Shown: positions 36,319-46,710, counted from the stretch's first letter. The stretch: 64,000 nt of DNA from Chitinophaga niabensis (GCF_039545795.1 NZ_CP154260.1:253001-317000); one strand, 5' to 3'. Made by a program: numbers and translations. Notes: a model not told the origin generated them from the sequence alone.

Positions 36319-36738
36319 ATGAAACAAAAACCGTCTATTGCGTTTGTTGCAGCTTCCTGGGTTGCTTTATTTACAGGCATGCTGGGCTTTATTATCGGGT
36401 TATGGAATGCCACTATGCAGTTGAATGAAAAAGGGTATTACTTCACCATCCTGATGTATGGCCTCTTTGCAGCTGTTTCAGTACAGAAATGTGTGCGGGA
36501 CAGGCTGGAAGGGATCCCCGTAACAGATATCTATTATGGTATCAGCTGGACCTCTATGTTACTGACGCTGATCCTGCTGGTCGTAGGTTTATGGAACGCT
36601 ACCCTGCTGCCCAGTGAAAAAGGATTTTATGCATTTGCCTTCCTGCTGAGCGTTTTTGGTGCCATTGCCGTACAAAAGAATACCCGCGATGCGCAGGCTG
36701 CCGGAAAAGAACCCGAAAACATCAAAGAAGAAAAATAA
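36319..36738 (+). CDS. yiaA: YiaA/YiaB family inner membrane protein
   Basis: The 139-residue product has two copies of a two-helix unit. Each has a hydrophobic helix ending GLWNAT followed by EKG(Y/F)[20 protein letters not shown] and [19 protein letters not shown]. Each unit closes with VQK-(C/N)-(V/T)-R-D. This is the yiaAB domain; four membrane helices are predicted. The function of the family is not established. A terminator follows 19 bases later. Confidence 0.87.
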   Translation: MKQKPSIAFVAASWVALFTGMLGFIIGLWNATMQLNEKGYYFTILMYGLFAAVSVQKCVRDRLEGIPVTDIYYGISWTSMLLTLILLVVGLWNATLLPSEKGFYAFAFLLSVFGAIAVQKNTRDAQAAGKEPENIKEEK

Positions 36739-36756
36739 TATTCCTGTAAAAAGACA

Positions 36757-36787
36757 AAAAAGACTGTTCCCGGACAGTCTTTTTTTG
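36757..36787 (+). terminator. Terminator after the yiaA-like gene
   Basis: AAAAGACTGT pairs with ACAGTCTTTT around CCCGG-type loop bases, followed by a T-run. It separates the yiaA-like gene from locus 2. Confidence 0.85.
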
Positions 36788-36934
36788 TTAATATTATATT
36801 ACTTTGGGGTAAAATACGTATAGCATTATTTGGGTAAATGGATAGTTTTACCTGTAATAATACAGTGAACAATAATAGATTGGCGCCACGTTTTCAGACT
36901 ACTCATTAGAAGCCTATTAAACCAAGATCCACAT

Positions 36935-37471
36935 ATGCAGCAGGACCCGCAGCGTGAAGACATGGACCCCCTGGACACAGCGCAGATATTTCATAAATAT
37001 TATGTAGCGCTGGTAGGGTATGCCTGTAAGTTTGTAGAGCTGCAAACCGCAGAAGACCTTGTGCAGGATGTATTTATCCAAACGTATGATAAGATACCGG
37101 AGAACGCCCGCAGCTACCTGTTCCGTAGTGTCCATAATAAATGCCAGGACTATTTCAAACACCAGGAAGTTCACCGCAGATATGTGAATGAGGCCAGGAT
37201 ACTCCAGGACGAGTTAACGTACTTCCACCCTGATACCGGCAATAAAAGCCTGTTGGAAGAAGAAAGTAATGTTTGGAATGCCATAGAACAATTACCCCCT
37301 AAATGCCGGGAAATCGTTAAACTCCGCTACCAGGAAGGGCTCAAGACAATTGAAATCTCCGATGCCATGGGAATCTCCTCCCGTACTGTGGAAACACAGT
37401 TATATAAAGGTATCAAGCAACTCCGCAGTATGATCAAAAAGCTCAATTACCTGCTTAGTATCCTGTTTTAA
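36935..37471 (+). CDS. ECF RNA polymerase sigma-70 factor of polysaccharide locus 2
   Basis: The 178-residue product has region 2 (DTAQIFHKYYVALVGYACKFVELQ and AEDLVQDVFIQTYDK) and region 4 (CREIVKLRYQEGLKTIEISDAMGISSRTVETQLYKG). It is the same type as the locus 1 sigma factor but clearly diverged from it. The FecR gene follows 55 bases later. It is expected to be held by that FecR protein and released when the locus 2 SusC binds its ligand. Confidence 0.93.
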   Translation: MQQDPQREDMDPLDTAQIFHKYYVALVGYACKFVELQTAEDLVQDVFIQTYDKIPENARSYLFRSVHNKCQDYFKHQEVHRRYVNEARILQDELTYFHPDTGNKSLLEEESNVWNAIEQLPPKCREIVKLRYQEGLKTIEISDAMGISSRTVETQLYKGIKQLRSMIKKLNYLLSILF

Positions 37472-37526
37472 ATTTTTTTTGAATTCCCGTACGTAGAAAA
37501 CAATCACTGATCGTCTATATATTGAA

Positions 37527-38462
37527 ATGATGCAAGAAATAGATTATAACCTCCTGGTAAATGTAATTGATGGCAATGCCACACCGGAAGAAATGACCCT
37601 GGTTGAAACCTGGTTATCAGCTTCCGAAGAAAACAGGGAACTCTATTTCAGGGTCAAGGACATCCTTGATCAGCAAAAGGCAGATACATTGAATATTGAT
37701 CCTGCAGCCGCTTGGGAAGATGTAACACGCCAACTGAAAGAGCGCACCAGGGTAAAACGGATGAAATGGCTCAAATACGCAGCCATGGTTGCCGTATTGA
37801 TCCTGGCTGGTGGGCTTATCACTTATTTTAATTCCGGCCGCCCTGCTACGCCTGAAATGCAGCTGGTGCAAACAACTACCCTGCAATCAAAGATTTTGCC
37901 TGATGGTACCAAAGTATGGCTGAAAGCCGGGGGAACTTTATCTTATCGTTCCTCTTTCGGTAAAGGAGACAGGGATATCTGGGTAACAGGTACTGCATTC
38001 TTTGATGTGGCAAAAGAAGAAACGCCTTTTAATATACATGCCGCCAATATGGAAATTGCCGTACTCGGTACTTCCTTTACCATACATGAAAAAGCCATTA
38101 TCGTAAACAGCGGTAAAGTGAAAACAACCGCGCAAGGCCAGGAAATGCTGGTGCTGCCTAATGAAAGGGTACAGATAACTACAGCCGGTTTACAGAAAGA
38201 TAAAGTGAACGCACAAATATATGGCGCCTGGAAAGATGGAGACTATCAGTTTGACAATACAACCATTGATGAGTTAAAAGACATGATTAATAGCAATTAT
38301 GGACTAGAAGTAACCGTGATAACTCCTTCCGCATTTGAAGGAAGCGCTATCAGCGGATATATGAAGATCGCAGATGAAGCCTCTTTAGTAAAGATACTGT
38401 CAGCTATGTTAAATGCCAGTATTATAAGGAAGGGAGATATATTAACTATTCAACCAAAGTAA
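37527..38462 (+). CDS. FecR family anti-sigma factor (locus 2)
   Basis: The 311-residue product has an N-terminal domain of about 75 residues with VNVIDGNATPEEMTLVETWL. One membrane segment follows (MVAVLILAGGLITYF, about residue 90). The periplasmic FecR domain reads TTLQSKILPDGTKVWLKAGG, then FFDVAKEETPFNIH. The C-terminus carries a short STN-like region, AEASLVKILSAMLNAS-type. It is about 60 residues shorter than the locus 1 protein. It lies between the sigma and SusC genes, as usual for this type of locus. Confidence 0.92.
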   Translation: MMQEIDYNLLVNVIDGNATPEEMTLVETWLSASEENRELYFRVKDILDQQKADTLNIDPAAAWEDVTRQLKERTRVKRMKWLKYAAMVAVLILAGGLITYFNSGRPATPEMQLVQTTTLQSKILPDGTKVWLKAGGTLSYRSSFGKGDRDIWVTGTAFFDVAKEETPFNIHAANMEIAVLGTSFTIHEKAIIVNSGKVKTTAQGQEMLVLPNERVQITTAGLQKDKVNAQIYGAWKDGDYQFDNTTIDELKDMINSNYGLEVTVITPSAFEGSAISGYMKIADEASLVKILSAMLNASIIRKGDILTIQPK

Positions 38463-38524
38463 CCGAACGAAAACCGGAATTCATTTCTTTATAGTTCCTC
38501 AAACCTAACCAAAATTTAAACGTT

Positions 38525-41500
38525 ATGAAATTTGGATCTCTAAGGCTATGCCTGAGAGTGGCCGGCCTGTGCCTATTCATGCAGGTAGCCATTGCCGATC
38601 TGCAGGCCCAGCAATCATTTGCCAGTACAGTGCCTGGGGTGTTCCAGGACACCCGCAAAACAGGGCGGATGATCCCGCTAAAGAGCGTACTGGAAACAGT
38701 ATATCGCAAATACAAACTGAGGATCGTACACAATGAGAAATACACTAAAGATGTGTTATTACCCGAGCAGGTATTGCAGGAGGATAATGAAAAGGTCATT
38801 GCATCTATCCAGGTTGCCCTCAAACCTTATCACCTCGTTGTGAACAAGATCAGTGATCAGCAATATATCATAGCACCGGATACCGAAAAAAAACCAACAG
38901 TAGAAGTAATAAAGAATGAATTGGTTAAAATGAAGGTATCTGGTACCGTCAGGGATAAGATAGGCGGTATCATTATCGGCGTGAGTATCAGGGTACCCGG
39001 CACCCAGACGGGAACTACCACTAACGCGGAGGGCTTCTACAGTATTGATGTAGAGCCCACAGATACGCTTGAGTTTTCATTTATTGGTTATGAATCCCAG
39101 CGTATCAGTGTGCGGAACCGGATGGACCTGAATGTAATACTGGAACCTAAAGAAGGTGGTTTGAATGAAGTAGTGGTAGTAGGTTTTGGTATACAAAAGA
39201 AAGTAAGCCTGGTAGGTGCACAGTCCACCATCAGGCCTTCTGAACTGAAATTACCTGCCCGTAGTTTAACTAACGCACTCGGAGGCCGCCTTGCCGGAAT
39301 AGTTTCCGTACAGAAAAGCGGTGAGCCCGGATATGACGGAGCAGATATTTATATCCGCGGTATTTCCACTTACAGTTCCAGTCCGCAAGGCCCCCTGGTT
39401 ATTGTGGATGGCGTTCCCGGCCGTAGTATCACAGATATCGATCCGGAGGATATTGAAACATTCACCATCCTCAAAGATGCTTCTGCTACTGCCGTATATG
39501 GTACCCGTGGTGCTAACGGTGTAATTATCGTTAATACAAAAGCAGGTAAGATAGGCAAGCCCAATATCAATGTTGAACTGAACCAGGCCATCACCCGTTT
39601 CACACAATTACCTAAGTTTGTGAACGCTCCTGAATTTATGCGCATGTACAATGAAGGCCTGCAGATGCGGGGCCGCACACCATTGTATACAGAAGAAAGG
39701 ATCAAGAAACATGAAACAGGAGAAGATCCCGATCTGTATCCCAACGTGAACTGGTTTGATGTACTGTTCAACAAATGGGCCACTAACAGAAAAGCATTAT
39801 TGAACGTAAGAGGCGGATCTGAATTTGCCACTTATTACATTGGTGCAGGTTACTACTCTGAAACAGGCATGCTGAAAAGAGATAAGATCCAGTCCTATAA
39901 TTCTTCCATCAAACTGGACCGTTTTAATTTCACCACAAACGTAGATGTCAATGTAACTAAAACTACTAAAATCGAATTAGGTGTAAACGGGTTTATCATC
40001 AATAGTAACTATCCCGGTATCGGCACCAATACCCTCTTCAACCTTGCCGCACAGGTACCGCCACATATGATCCCTCCCCGGTATTCAAATGGCTTATGGC
40101 CGAAGATACCTAACGGTGGTTTCTACAGTCCATATCGTGATATGACGCAAAGCGGTTATGCAACAGAGTACCGTAACACCGTTCGTTCCAATATCCGTTT
40201 AAAACAGAACCTGGATTTCCTGGTGAAAGGGCTCAGCTTCACTACCATGTTTGCCTTCGATAGCTATAGCTGGAATAACCTGAACAGGAAAAGAAATGTA
40301 CAGACCTATTTCGCAGAAGGCAGGAGCCCGGATTCTTCCCTCAAAATGATGCTCGTGGAACCAGGTTCCAACGTGTTGGGATATGAAGGTTCAAGAGGTG
40401 GTAACAGGAATTTCTATACAGAAACAGCACTTAATTATGCCAATAATTTTGGTAAACATGAAGTATCCGCATTAGCATTGTTCAACCAGTCTGATTATAT
40501 CAACGGGGATGCTACTGACCTGGTAGCATCTATCCCTTTCCGGATCAGGGGTTTTAGCGGAAGGGTTACCTATGGTTATAGCAACCGTTACTTTATAGAA
40601 GGAAACTTCGGGTATAATGGTGCGGAGAACTTTACGCCTAAAAAACGTTTCGGTTTCTTCCCCTCTTTCGGTGCAGGCTGGGTAGCGTCTAACGAAGCAT
40701 TTTTCGAACCATTTAAAAACACCATCTCTTACCTGAAATTCCGTTACACATATGGATTAACAGGTAACAGTAACACCGGTAACCGTTTCCTGTTCCTGAC
40801 AAGGATCAACACAGCAGGTGGATTTACATTCGGCATACCTGGCAGCCAGGTATCTTATAATGGATATGAAGAAGGGCTGGCAGGATCTGATGTAAGCTGG
40901 GAAACAGGCAAACGTCAGAACCTGGGTATTGAAATAAAAGTATTGCGGAACAGGTTATCACTCATTGTTGACCTGTTTAAAGAACACCGCACCGGCATCC
41001 TTACCCGCCAGCTGGATGTGCCATATTCTTCCGGTTATACTGCAGCTAACCTGCCTTACGGTAACGTAGGTATTACTTCCAATAAAGGAATAGATCTTAC
41101 ACTCGAATATAATCATGAATTCAACAAAGATTACCGGATCAATTTCCGTGGTAATTTCAACGTCAACAAAAACCTGGCGATAGCAGACGGGTTGCCACCA
41201 TGGCAGTATCCCTGGCTGAACCGTACAGGGCATCCCATCAGTCAGCGTTTCGGATATGTGGCACTCGGGCTGTTTGCTGATTCGGCAGAGATCCTGCGGT
41301 CCCCCAGACAGGCAGGAGATATTCGCCCGGGAGATATCAAATACCAGGACCTCAACGGCGATGGCCAGATCAACAGCTTTGATACAAAAGCGATCGGCTA
41401 TGGAGAAGTACCACGTATCTTATATGGTCTCAACCTGAGTGCTGGCGTTAAACGTTTTGACCTCTTCATGTTCTGGCAGGGTGCCGCACTCGTAGATTTC

Positions 41501-41905
41501 ATGTATGCTTCCGGGCATAGCACCAACCCATTCTATGAAGGCCCCACCATTGGTAACCTGTACACGCAGGCGCTTGACAGATGGACACCGGATAATCCAA
41601 ATCCCCGTCCATTCTACCCGCGCATGTCTACCCGCCAGGATATTACCACCAACTATTATGAAAGCACCTGGTGGATAAAGAGAGCTGATTATATCCGTCT
41701 CAAGGAAGTGATGATCGGATACAACTTCGGCGTAAAAAGTCTGCAACGTTTCGGCGTGAAGAACTTAAGGGCATACCTGCAGGCCACTAACCTGGTCACT
41801 TTCTCTCCATGGAAAATATGGGACCCTGAATTAACGGAAGGCAGAGGTTACCGCTATCCGCAGCTCTCCGCTTTCAATTTTGGAATTCGTGTAAACTTCC
41901 TTTAA
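38525..41905 (+). CDS. SusC/RagA-type TonB-linked outer membrane transporter (locus 2)
   Basis: The 1126-residue product has a signal peptide ending near LQAQQ and an N-terminal STN-like region (PLKSVLETVYRKYKLRIVHN). A carboxypeptidase-regulatory-like domain follows (VSGTVRDKIGGIIIGVSIRV), then the plug (TILKDASATAVYGTRGANG) and a beta-barrel ending in Phe-Leu. It imports an unidentified glycan fragment. Compared with locus 1 it shares domain order but not close sequence, so the loci probably have different substrates. SusD follows 11 bases later. Confidence 0.95.
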   Translation: MKFGSLRLCLRVAGLCLFMQVAIADLQAQQSFASTVPGVFQDTRKTGRMIPLKSVLETVYRKYKLRIVHNEKYTKDVLLPEQVLQEDNEKVIASIQVALKPYHLVVNKISDQQYIIAPDTEKKPTVEVIKNELVKMKVSGTVRDKIGGIIIGVSIRVPGTQTGTTTNAEGFYSIDVEPTDTLEFSFIGYESQRISVRNRMDLNVILEPKEGGLNEVVVVGFGIQKKVSLVGAQSTIRPSELKLPARSLTNALGGRLAGIVSVQKSGEPGYDGADIYIRGISTYSSSPQGPLVIVDGVPGRSITDIDPEDIETFTILKDASATAVYGTRGANGVIIVNTKAGKIGKPNINVELNQAITRFTQLPKFVNAPEFMRMYNEGLQMRGRTPLYTEERIKKHETGEDPDLYPNVNWFDVLFNKWATNRKALLNVRGGSEFATYYIGAGYYSETGMLKRDKIQSYNSSIKLDRFNFTTNVDVNVTKTTKIELGVNGFIINSNYPGIGTNTLFNLAAQVPPHMIPPRYSNGLWPKIPNGGFYSPYRDMTQSGYATEYRNTVRSNIRLKQNLDFLVKGLSFTTMFAFDSYSWNNLNRKRNVQTYFAEGRSPDSSLKMMLVEPGSNVLGYEGSRGGNRNFYTETALNYANNFGKHEVSALALFNQSDYINGDATDLVASIPFRIRGFSGRVTYGYSNRYFIEGNFGYNGAENFTPKKRFGFFPSFGAGWVASNEAFFEPFKNTISYLKFRYTYGLTGNSNTGNRFLFLTRINTAGGFTFGIPGSQVSYNGYEEGLAGSDVSWETGKRQNLGIEIKVLRNRLSLIVDLFKEHRTGILTRQLDVPYSSGYTAANLPYGNVGITSNKGIDLTLEYNHEFNKDYRINFRGNFNVNKNLAIADGLPPWQYPWLNRTGHPISQRFGYVALGLFADSAEILRSPRQAGDIRPGDIKYQDLNGDGQINSFDTKAIGYGEVPRILYGLNLSAGVKRFDLFMFWQGAALVDFMYASGHSTNPFYEGPTIGNLYTQALDRWTPDNPNPRPFYPRMSTRQDITTNYYESTWWIKRADYIRLKEVMIGYNFGVKSLQRFGVKNLRAYLQATNLVTFSPWKIWDPELTEGRGYRYPQLSAFNFGIRVNFL

Positions 41906-41916
41906 AACTGCGTACA

Positions 41917-43725
41917 ATGATCTACAAAAATAAAATCGCGATACTCATGGTGAGCCTGCTATTAATGGCAGGTTGCAGAAAGGGCTTCCTGGATACGGTG
42001 CCGGACAATATCACCACCATGAAAGATATTTTCACCAATAGAAGCATGACCGAACAATGGCTGGCCCGTTGCTATAACTCTATGCCGGATATGTGGGATC
42101 AACCTTATGCCAATGGCTGGAGCGGGCAATGTGATGAAGCGGATTACGCATGGGTACAACCCGGCATGAACTCTGGTGCCATTACACCGGATAATGCCAG
42201 TCCTAATAACTGGAATCCATACTACCAGACCATTCGCCTCTGTGGTATCTTCCTCCAGAATGCAGATCAGAACAAGGAGATACAGGAACAACCTAATGGT
42301 GTGCAGTTGTTGAAACAGTATAAAGCAGAAGCCCGGTTCTTAAGAGCCTACTATTACTGGCTGATGATGAAACAATATGGCCCGGTAGTATTAATGGGGG
42401 AGGAGCCGGCAGAAGCCAATGCAAATTTTCAGATCCCAAGAAGCACCTGGGATGAATGTGTGGCTTATGTACTGGCAGAAATGGACAAAGCCAATGAAGA
42501 TGTACCGGTACAACATATGAATCCCGGTAACCCTTCAGAAGTGGATAATACACAAACCGGCCGTATCAACAAAGCCGTGATCGCCGCCGTGAAATCACAG
42601 ATCCTGTTATTCCATGCCAGCCCATTATTTAATGGTAACACTGCTTTGGCCAGTTTCAAAAACCCGGATGGCGCCGCGCTGTTTAATCAAACGTATGATA
42701 AGGAACGTTGGAAAGCTGCTGCAGATGCGGCCTTGGCAGTGATCCAGATCAACCGTTTCCAGCTGTTTAAAGTAACAGATCCCAATCCCTTCATGGCAGG
42801 ATTCCTTTCTTACCGTAATCTCTTCTTTGATGGTTACTCTAAAGAAGGTGTCTGGATCAGGTCCAATACCGCAAACGGGCAATGGGAACGCCACTGCGCT
42901 CCCCGTGCTTCCAATGGAAATGCATGGAATGGCATTGCCGTTCCGCAGGAGAGTGTGGATGTTTACCGTATGGCAGATGGGAAGGCAATTACAGACCCCA
43001 CCAGCACTTATACTGAAACCGGTTATACCACCACAGGTAACATTCACTATGTTGCAGGTACCAACAATATGTATGTTGGCCGCGAACCAAGGTTCTATGT
43101 GAGTGTGACCTTTAATGGCGCTACCATTCCCGTGATAGCAACCTCCGGCCAAACAAGGGTGGAGTTCTATTTCACTGGCAACAGTGGTAAACAGGGTTCA
43201 GCAAGAGACTGGCCCAGCACAGGTTATACCGCCAGAAAGAACATTCACCCCAATACAGATTTCAGGAATAATAAATCCACCGCACGCCCTGCCATGATGA
43301 TCCGCCTGGCAGAGATCTATCTGAACTATGCAGAAGCAATGAATGAATACAATCCTGCTGATCCCAATATCCTTATTTACCTCAACCTCGTGCGTGAGCG
43401 TTCCGGCCTTCCTGCATTAACAGGAGGTACGCAGGAAGAAATGAGGAAACACATCCGTCAGGAAAGGCAGATTGAACTCATGTTTGAAGGGCATCGTTAC
43501 TGGGATGTCCGCCGCTGGAAAGTAACAGATGATGCAGCCTCTCATCAGGGCGGCCAGTTTTATGGCATGAACATAGAAGGAGGAACTTCCCTCTCAGATC
43601 CTGCGTTCCATAAAAGAACCGTAGTGTTCACCAGGGCTGCCTGGAATCCTAAATATTATTTCTACCCCATCCCTCAAAGTGAGATCGACCGGAATAAAAA
43701 GCTGGTCCAATTTCCCGGTTACTAA
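41917..43725 (+). CDS. SusD/RagB family nutrient-binding lipoprotein (locus 2)
   Basis: The 602-residue lipoprotein has lipobox LLMAGCRKGFLDTVPDN (Cys near 20), a SusD helical core with KAEARFLRAYYYWLMMKQYG and the C-terminal RQERQIELMFEGHRYWDVRRWK, and ends FPIPQSEIDRNKKLVQFPGY-like. It is the surface substrate binder for the preceding SusC. A terminator lies 20 bases after its stop, so sigma, FecR, SusC and SusD form the core of locus 2. Confidence 0.95.
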   Translation: MIYKNKIAILMVSLLLMAGCRKGFLDTVPDNITTMKDIFTNRSMTEQWLARCYNSMPDMWDQPYANGWSGQCDEADYAWVQPGMNSGAITPDNASPNNWNPYYQTIRLCGIFLQNADQNKEIQEQPNGVQLLKQYKAEARFLRAYYYWLMMKQYGPVVLMGEEPAEANANFQIPRSTWDECVAYVLAEMDKANEDVPVQHMNPGNPSEVDNTQTGRINKAVIAAVKSQILLFHASPLFNGNTALASFKNPDGAALFNQTYDKERWKAAADAALAVIQINRFQLFKVTDPNPFMAGFLSYRNLFFDGYSKEGVWIRSNTANGQWERHCAPRASNGNAWNGIAVPQESVDVYRMADGKAITDPTSTYTETGYTTTGNIHYVAGTNNMYVGREPRFYVSVTFNGATIPVIATSGQTRVEFYFTGNSGKQGSARDWPSTGYTARKNIHPNTDFRNNKSTARPAMMIRLAEIYLNYAEAMNEYNPADPNILIYLNLVRERSGLPALTGGTQEEMRKHIRQERQIELMFEGHRYWDVRRWKVTDDAASHQGGQFYGMNIEGGTSLSDPAFHKRTVVFTRAAWNPKYYFYPIPQSEIDRNKKLVQFPGY

Positions 43726-43745
43726 TGTTGAAACCCTGCTTAATG

Positions 43746-43778
43746 AAGCCGTCCTGATTTATCAGGACGGCTTTTTTA
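43746..43778 (+). terminator. Terminator after locus 2 SusD
   Basis: AAGCCGTCCTGA pairs with TCAGGACGGCTT (12 base pairs, 4-base loop) followed by TTTTT. It is the strongest hairpin terminator in the window. Confidence 0.92.
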
Positions 43779-43853
43779 TGCCGCCAAGTAACGGATGGGA
43801 ATTATTTGTTTGTCTACCCTTATAATACGTTATGAACCCTTAAGCTTTAACTC

Positions 43854-44768
43854 ATGGCTGTACTGGCGGTTGACCTTGGAGGAACAAAATTGGCACTGGC
43901 TGTTTTTTCTGATGATGGCGAAGTGCTGCATAGAACTGCATATCCCCTGGATAAACGTGTGGGCAAAGCTGTGGGAGCACTGATCACAGATGCGGTGCAG
44001 CGGATACCCATACAAGTGAATGCAATAGGCATTGCCATTCCCGGTATCTGCAGGCATCAGAGCGGTACCGTATGGGCTCCCAATATTCCCGGCTGGGAAG
44101 ATTATCCTTTACTGGCGGAAATAAAAGCTATTGCAGGAGATACACCTGTTTTCATTGAAAGCGATCGTTCCTGTTATATACTGGGAGAGATCTGGCAGGG
44201 CAATGCACAGGGCTGCAAAGATGCTATATTCCTGGCAGTAGGAACAGGGATAGGTGCGGGGATCCTTATTAACGGGGAAGTATTACAGGGCGCAAAAGGA
44301 ATTGCCGGGGCTATCGGCTGGATGGCACTGGACCGGCCCTTTCAGAATAGCTATGTGAACTGTGGCTGTTTTGAGAGTATGGCTTCCGGAGAAGGCATTG
44401 TTAAAGTTGCGCTTCAGCTCATCCTGAAAGATCCTGCCTATAATGGAATACTTCGCAAGGATGCATTAAGTGCGCAGGATGTGTTTGCAGCCTACCGGAA
44501 AAATGATCATATCGCTGTGGAAGTTATCCTGCAAAGTATATCGCTGTGGGCCATGGCTACAGCTAACCTGGTAAGCTTGTTCAACCCGGAGAAGATAATC
44601 TTTGGTGGCGGTGTATTTGGCCCGGCAGCAGAATTCCTGCCTGTGATTGCAGCTGAAGCAACAAGGTGGGCACAGCCTATCAGCATGAAGCAGGTAAGGC
44701 TGGAAGTCTCGGGATTGGGGAATGATGCGGGATTATATGGAGCAGCGTATAGCGCATTGCATGTTTAA
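43854..44768 (+). CDS. ROK family sugar kinase or regulator
   Basis: The 304-residue product has an N-terminal phosphate loop AVDLGGTKLALAVF and an ATP-binding LAVGTGIGAGILINGEVLQGAKGIAGAIGW. A shortened zinc-site region, NSYVNCGCFESMASGEGI, lacks the first CxC of the usual ROK site. No helix-turn-helix is present, so a sugar kinase (glucokinase, N-acetylglucosamine or N-acetylmannosamine kinase type) is more likely than a repressor. It starts a probable three-gene operon with an MFS transporter (14-base gap) and a SIS isomerase. Confidence 0.88.
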   Translation: MAVLAVDLGGTKLALAVFSDDGEVLHRTAYPLDKRVGKAVGALITDAVQRIPIQVNAIGIAIPGICRHQSGTVWAPNIPGWEDYPLLAEIKAIAGDTPVFIESDRSCYILGEIWQGNAQGCKDAIFLAVGTGIGAGILINGEVLQGAKGIAGAIGWMALDRPFQNSYVNCGCFESMASGEGIVKVALQLILKDPAYNGILRKDALSAQDVFAAYRKNDHIAVEVILQSISLWAMATANLVSLFNPEKIIFGGGVFGPAAEFLPVIAAEATRWAQPISMKQVRLEVSGLGNDAGLYGAAYSALHV

Positions 44769-44782
44769 TTTGTTAGAAAAGT

Positions 44783-45928
44783 ATGTACAATAAACACCTC
44801 GTATTCTGGTCAGCCTGTTTGGGATTGTTGTTATTCGGCGTAACGCTGATCACATTAGGAACCGTAGTGCTGGACCTCCGGTTGAAATTTGGACTGGATG
44901 GCATTGAAGCAGGAACACTTTTTTCTATCATGCCCATTGGTATCCTTACCGGTTCATTATTGTTTGGCCCGATCAGTGACAGGTATGGTTATAAGCTGAT
45001 GTTGATATTGGCCTGTATTGGGCTGTGTGCAGGTTTTCAAGGTATCGCACACGCCTCCGGAATTGACCTGCTAAAAGGCTGCATCTTTATTTTCGGATTA
45101 TCAGGCGGAGTGATCAATGGTGCTACCAATGCCGTGGTGGCGGATATCAGTACACGCGGAAAAGGCGCTTCGCTGAGCCTCTTGGGTGTATCGTTTGGTA
45201 TTGGTGCATTAGGAATGCCGCAGGTACTGGGTGCTTTAAAAGATCACTATGCATGGAATGAAATAGTTTCCGCAATAGGATGGCTTACACTGGCGATGGC
45301 ACTCATGTATACCTGCATCACTTTCCCGCCTGCCAAACAACAAAAGGGTTTTCCTTTAGCGAATAGTGGAAAGATGTTTGCCGATCTCACCCTGGTACTG
45401 ATCGGTTTCTTTCTGTTCTGCCAGAGCAGCTTTGAAGCCATCATTAATAACTGGACCACTACCTACTTAACCGCCGGGGATCATATGGAGCAAAGCAGCG
45501 CTTTATATGCACTTTCTCTCTACGTAGCCGGAATGACTGTTATGCGTTTGCTTACCGGTAGTATTTTCCGTACCGTTTCCCCGCAGCATATGTTACTCAT
45601 TTCATTACTGCTCATGCCCGTGGGGATCCTGCTGTTACGTTCAGGTACCACCTTCCCGGTATCCGCAGCAGGACTGATACTATTGGGAGCAGGGCTGGCA
45701 GGGGGATTTCCTATTATGCTCGGTTTTGTGGGAGAGCGTTATAGCACACAGTCCGCTACCGCTTTCAGTTTTGTGCTGGTTATTGCCCTAACCGGTAATA
45801 TGCTGGTGAATTACATGATGGGATTGGTAGTGCAGCATTATGGCGTGCAGCATCTGATAACGGTGGCATTCGCTGAATGGCTGGTGATGATGCTTATCTG
45901 CAGCAGTATTGTACGGAGATTAAAATAA
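44783..45928 (+). CDS. Major facilitator superfamily sugar transporter
   Basis: The 381-residue product has about twelve hydrophobic segments and the MFS loop 2-3 motif in GPISDRYGYKLMLI. The family members closest by eye are sugar (fucose/glucose-type) permeases. It lies between a ROK kinase and a SIS isomerase, so it probably imports the sugar that those enzymes process. The substrate itself cannot be read from the sequence. Confidence 0.85.
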   Translation: MYNKHLVFWSACLGLLLFGVTLITLGTVVLDLRLKFGLDGIEAGTLFSIMPIGILTGSLLFGPISDRYGYKLMLILACIGLCAGFQGIAHASGIDLLKGCIFIFGLSGGVINGATNAVVADISTRGKGASLSLLGVSFGIGALGMPQVLGALKDHYAWNEIVSAIGWLTLAMALMYTCITFPPAKQQKGFPLANSGKMFADLTLVLIGFFLFCQSSFEAIINNWTTTYLTAGDHMEQSSALYALSLYVAGMTVMRLLTGSIFRTVSPQHMLLISLLLMPVGILLLRSGTTFPVSAAGLILLGAGLAGGFPIMLGFVGERYSTQSATAFSFVLVIALTGNMLVNYMMGLVVQHYGVQHLITVAFAEWLVMMLICSSIVRRLK

Positions 45929-45940
45929 AAACATCAACAT

Positions 45941-46702
45941 ATGCTTGCAAAAAAATGGCTCACCAATGCCCGGGAAGTAATGACCCGGATAGAAGAAACG
46001 CAGATGGACAATATCCGTAAAGCTGCGGAAACAATGGCGGATAGCATCGCATGCGGCCGTTGGGTACATACTTTCGGTTGCGGGCATGCCACCATTCCCA
46101 TTGAAGAAATGTATCCCCGCATTGGTGGATTTGTTGGTTTTCATCCCATGATAGAACTGCCGCTCACTTTCTTTACCCGTATCACTGGAGAAATGGGGGT
46201 ACATCAGTTTGTATTCCTGGAAAGGGTAGAAGGATATGGCATTGAGATCATGAAAGGTTACAACTTTGATACAAGGGATACCATGTGGTTATTCTCCCAT
46301 TCCGGTATTAATAATGTAAACATAGATATAGCGCTGGATGCTAAGAAACGAGGCATGAAAGTGATTGCCTTTGGTTCTGCTGCAGAAGCGAAGGGTAAAC
46401 AGACCCGCCATTCCAGCGGCAAAACAATCTTTGATGTGGCGGATATTGTGGTAGATTCCTGCGCACCGATAGGAGATGCCTCCGTAACCTTAAAAGGGCA
46501 CCAGGATAAAATAGGGCCTGTTTCCACCATGGCATTTATAACCTGTGTTTGGATGACGGTATGCACTGTTGCGGAAATACTGGCAGAGAGGGGAATTAAA
46601 CTGCATATTCATCCCTCCCATAATGTACCGGGAGATAGTACAGCGAAGGAAAGATTGGAAGATGCCCTGGCTACTTACAAAGAAAGGATCGCTGGTGTGT
46701 AA
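45941..46702 (+). CDS. SIS-domain sugar isomerase-like protein
   Basis: The 253-residue product is a SIS (sugar isomerase) fold. The phosphosugar-binding loops are FGCGHATIPIEE near residue 45 and LFSHSGINNVNIDIALDAKKRGMKVIAF near 115-140. The ending carries IHPSHNVPGDS. The family includes phosphoheptose isomerases and aldose-ketose isomerases acting on phosphorylated or amino sugars. With the ROK kinase and transporter it suggests a catabolic unit for an amino sugar or its relative; that is inference from context. A terminator follows. Confidence 0.85.
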   Translation: MLAKKWLTNAREVMTRIEETQMDNIRKAAETMADSIACGRWVHTFGCGHATIPIEEMYPRIGGFVGFHPMIELPLTFFTRITGEMGVHQFVFLERVEGYGIEIMKGYNFDTRDTMWLFSHSGINNVNIDIALDAKKRGMKVIAFGSAAEAKGKQTRHSSGKTIFDVADIVVDSCAPIGDASVTLKGHQDKIGPVSTMAFITCVWMTVCTVAEILAERGIKLHIHPSHNVPGDSTAKERLEDALATYKERIAGV

Positions 46703-46710
46703 TACAAATC

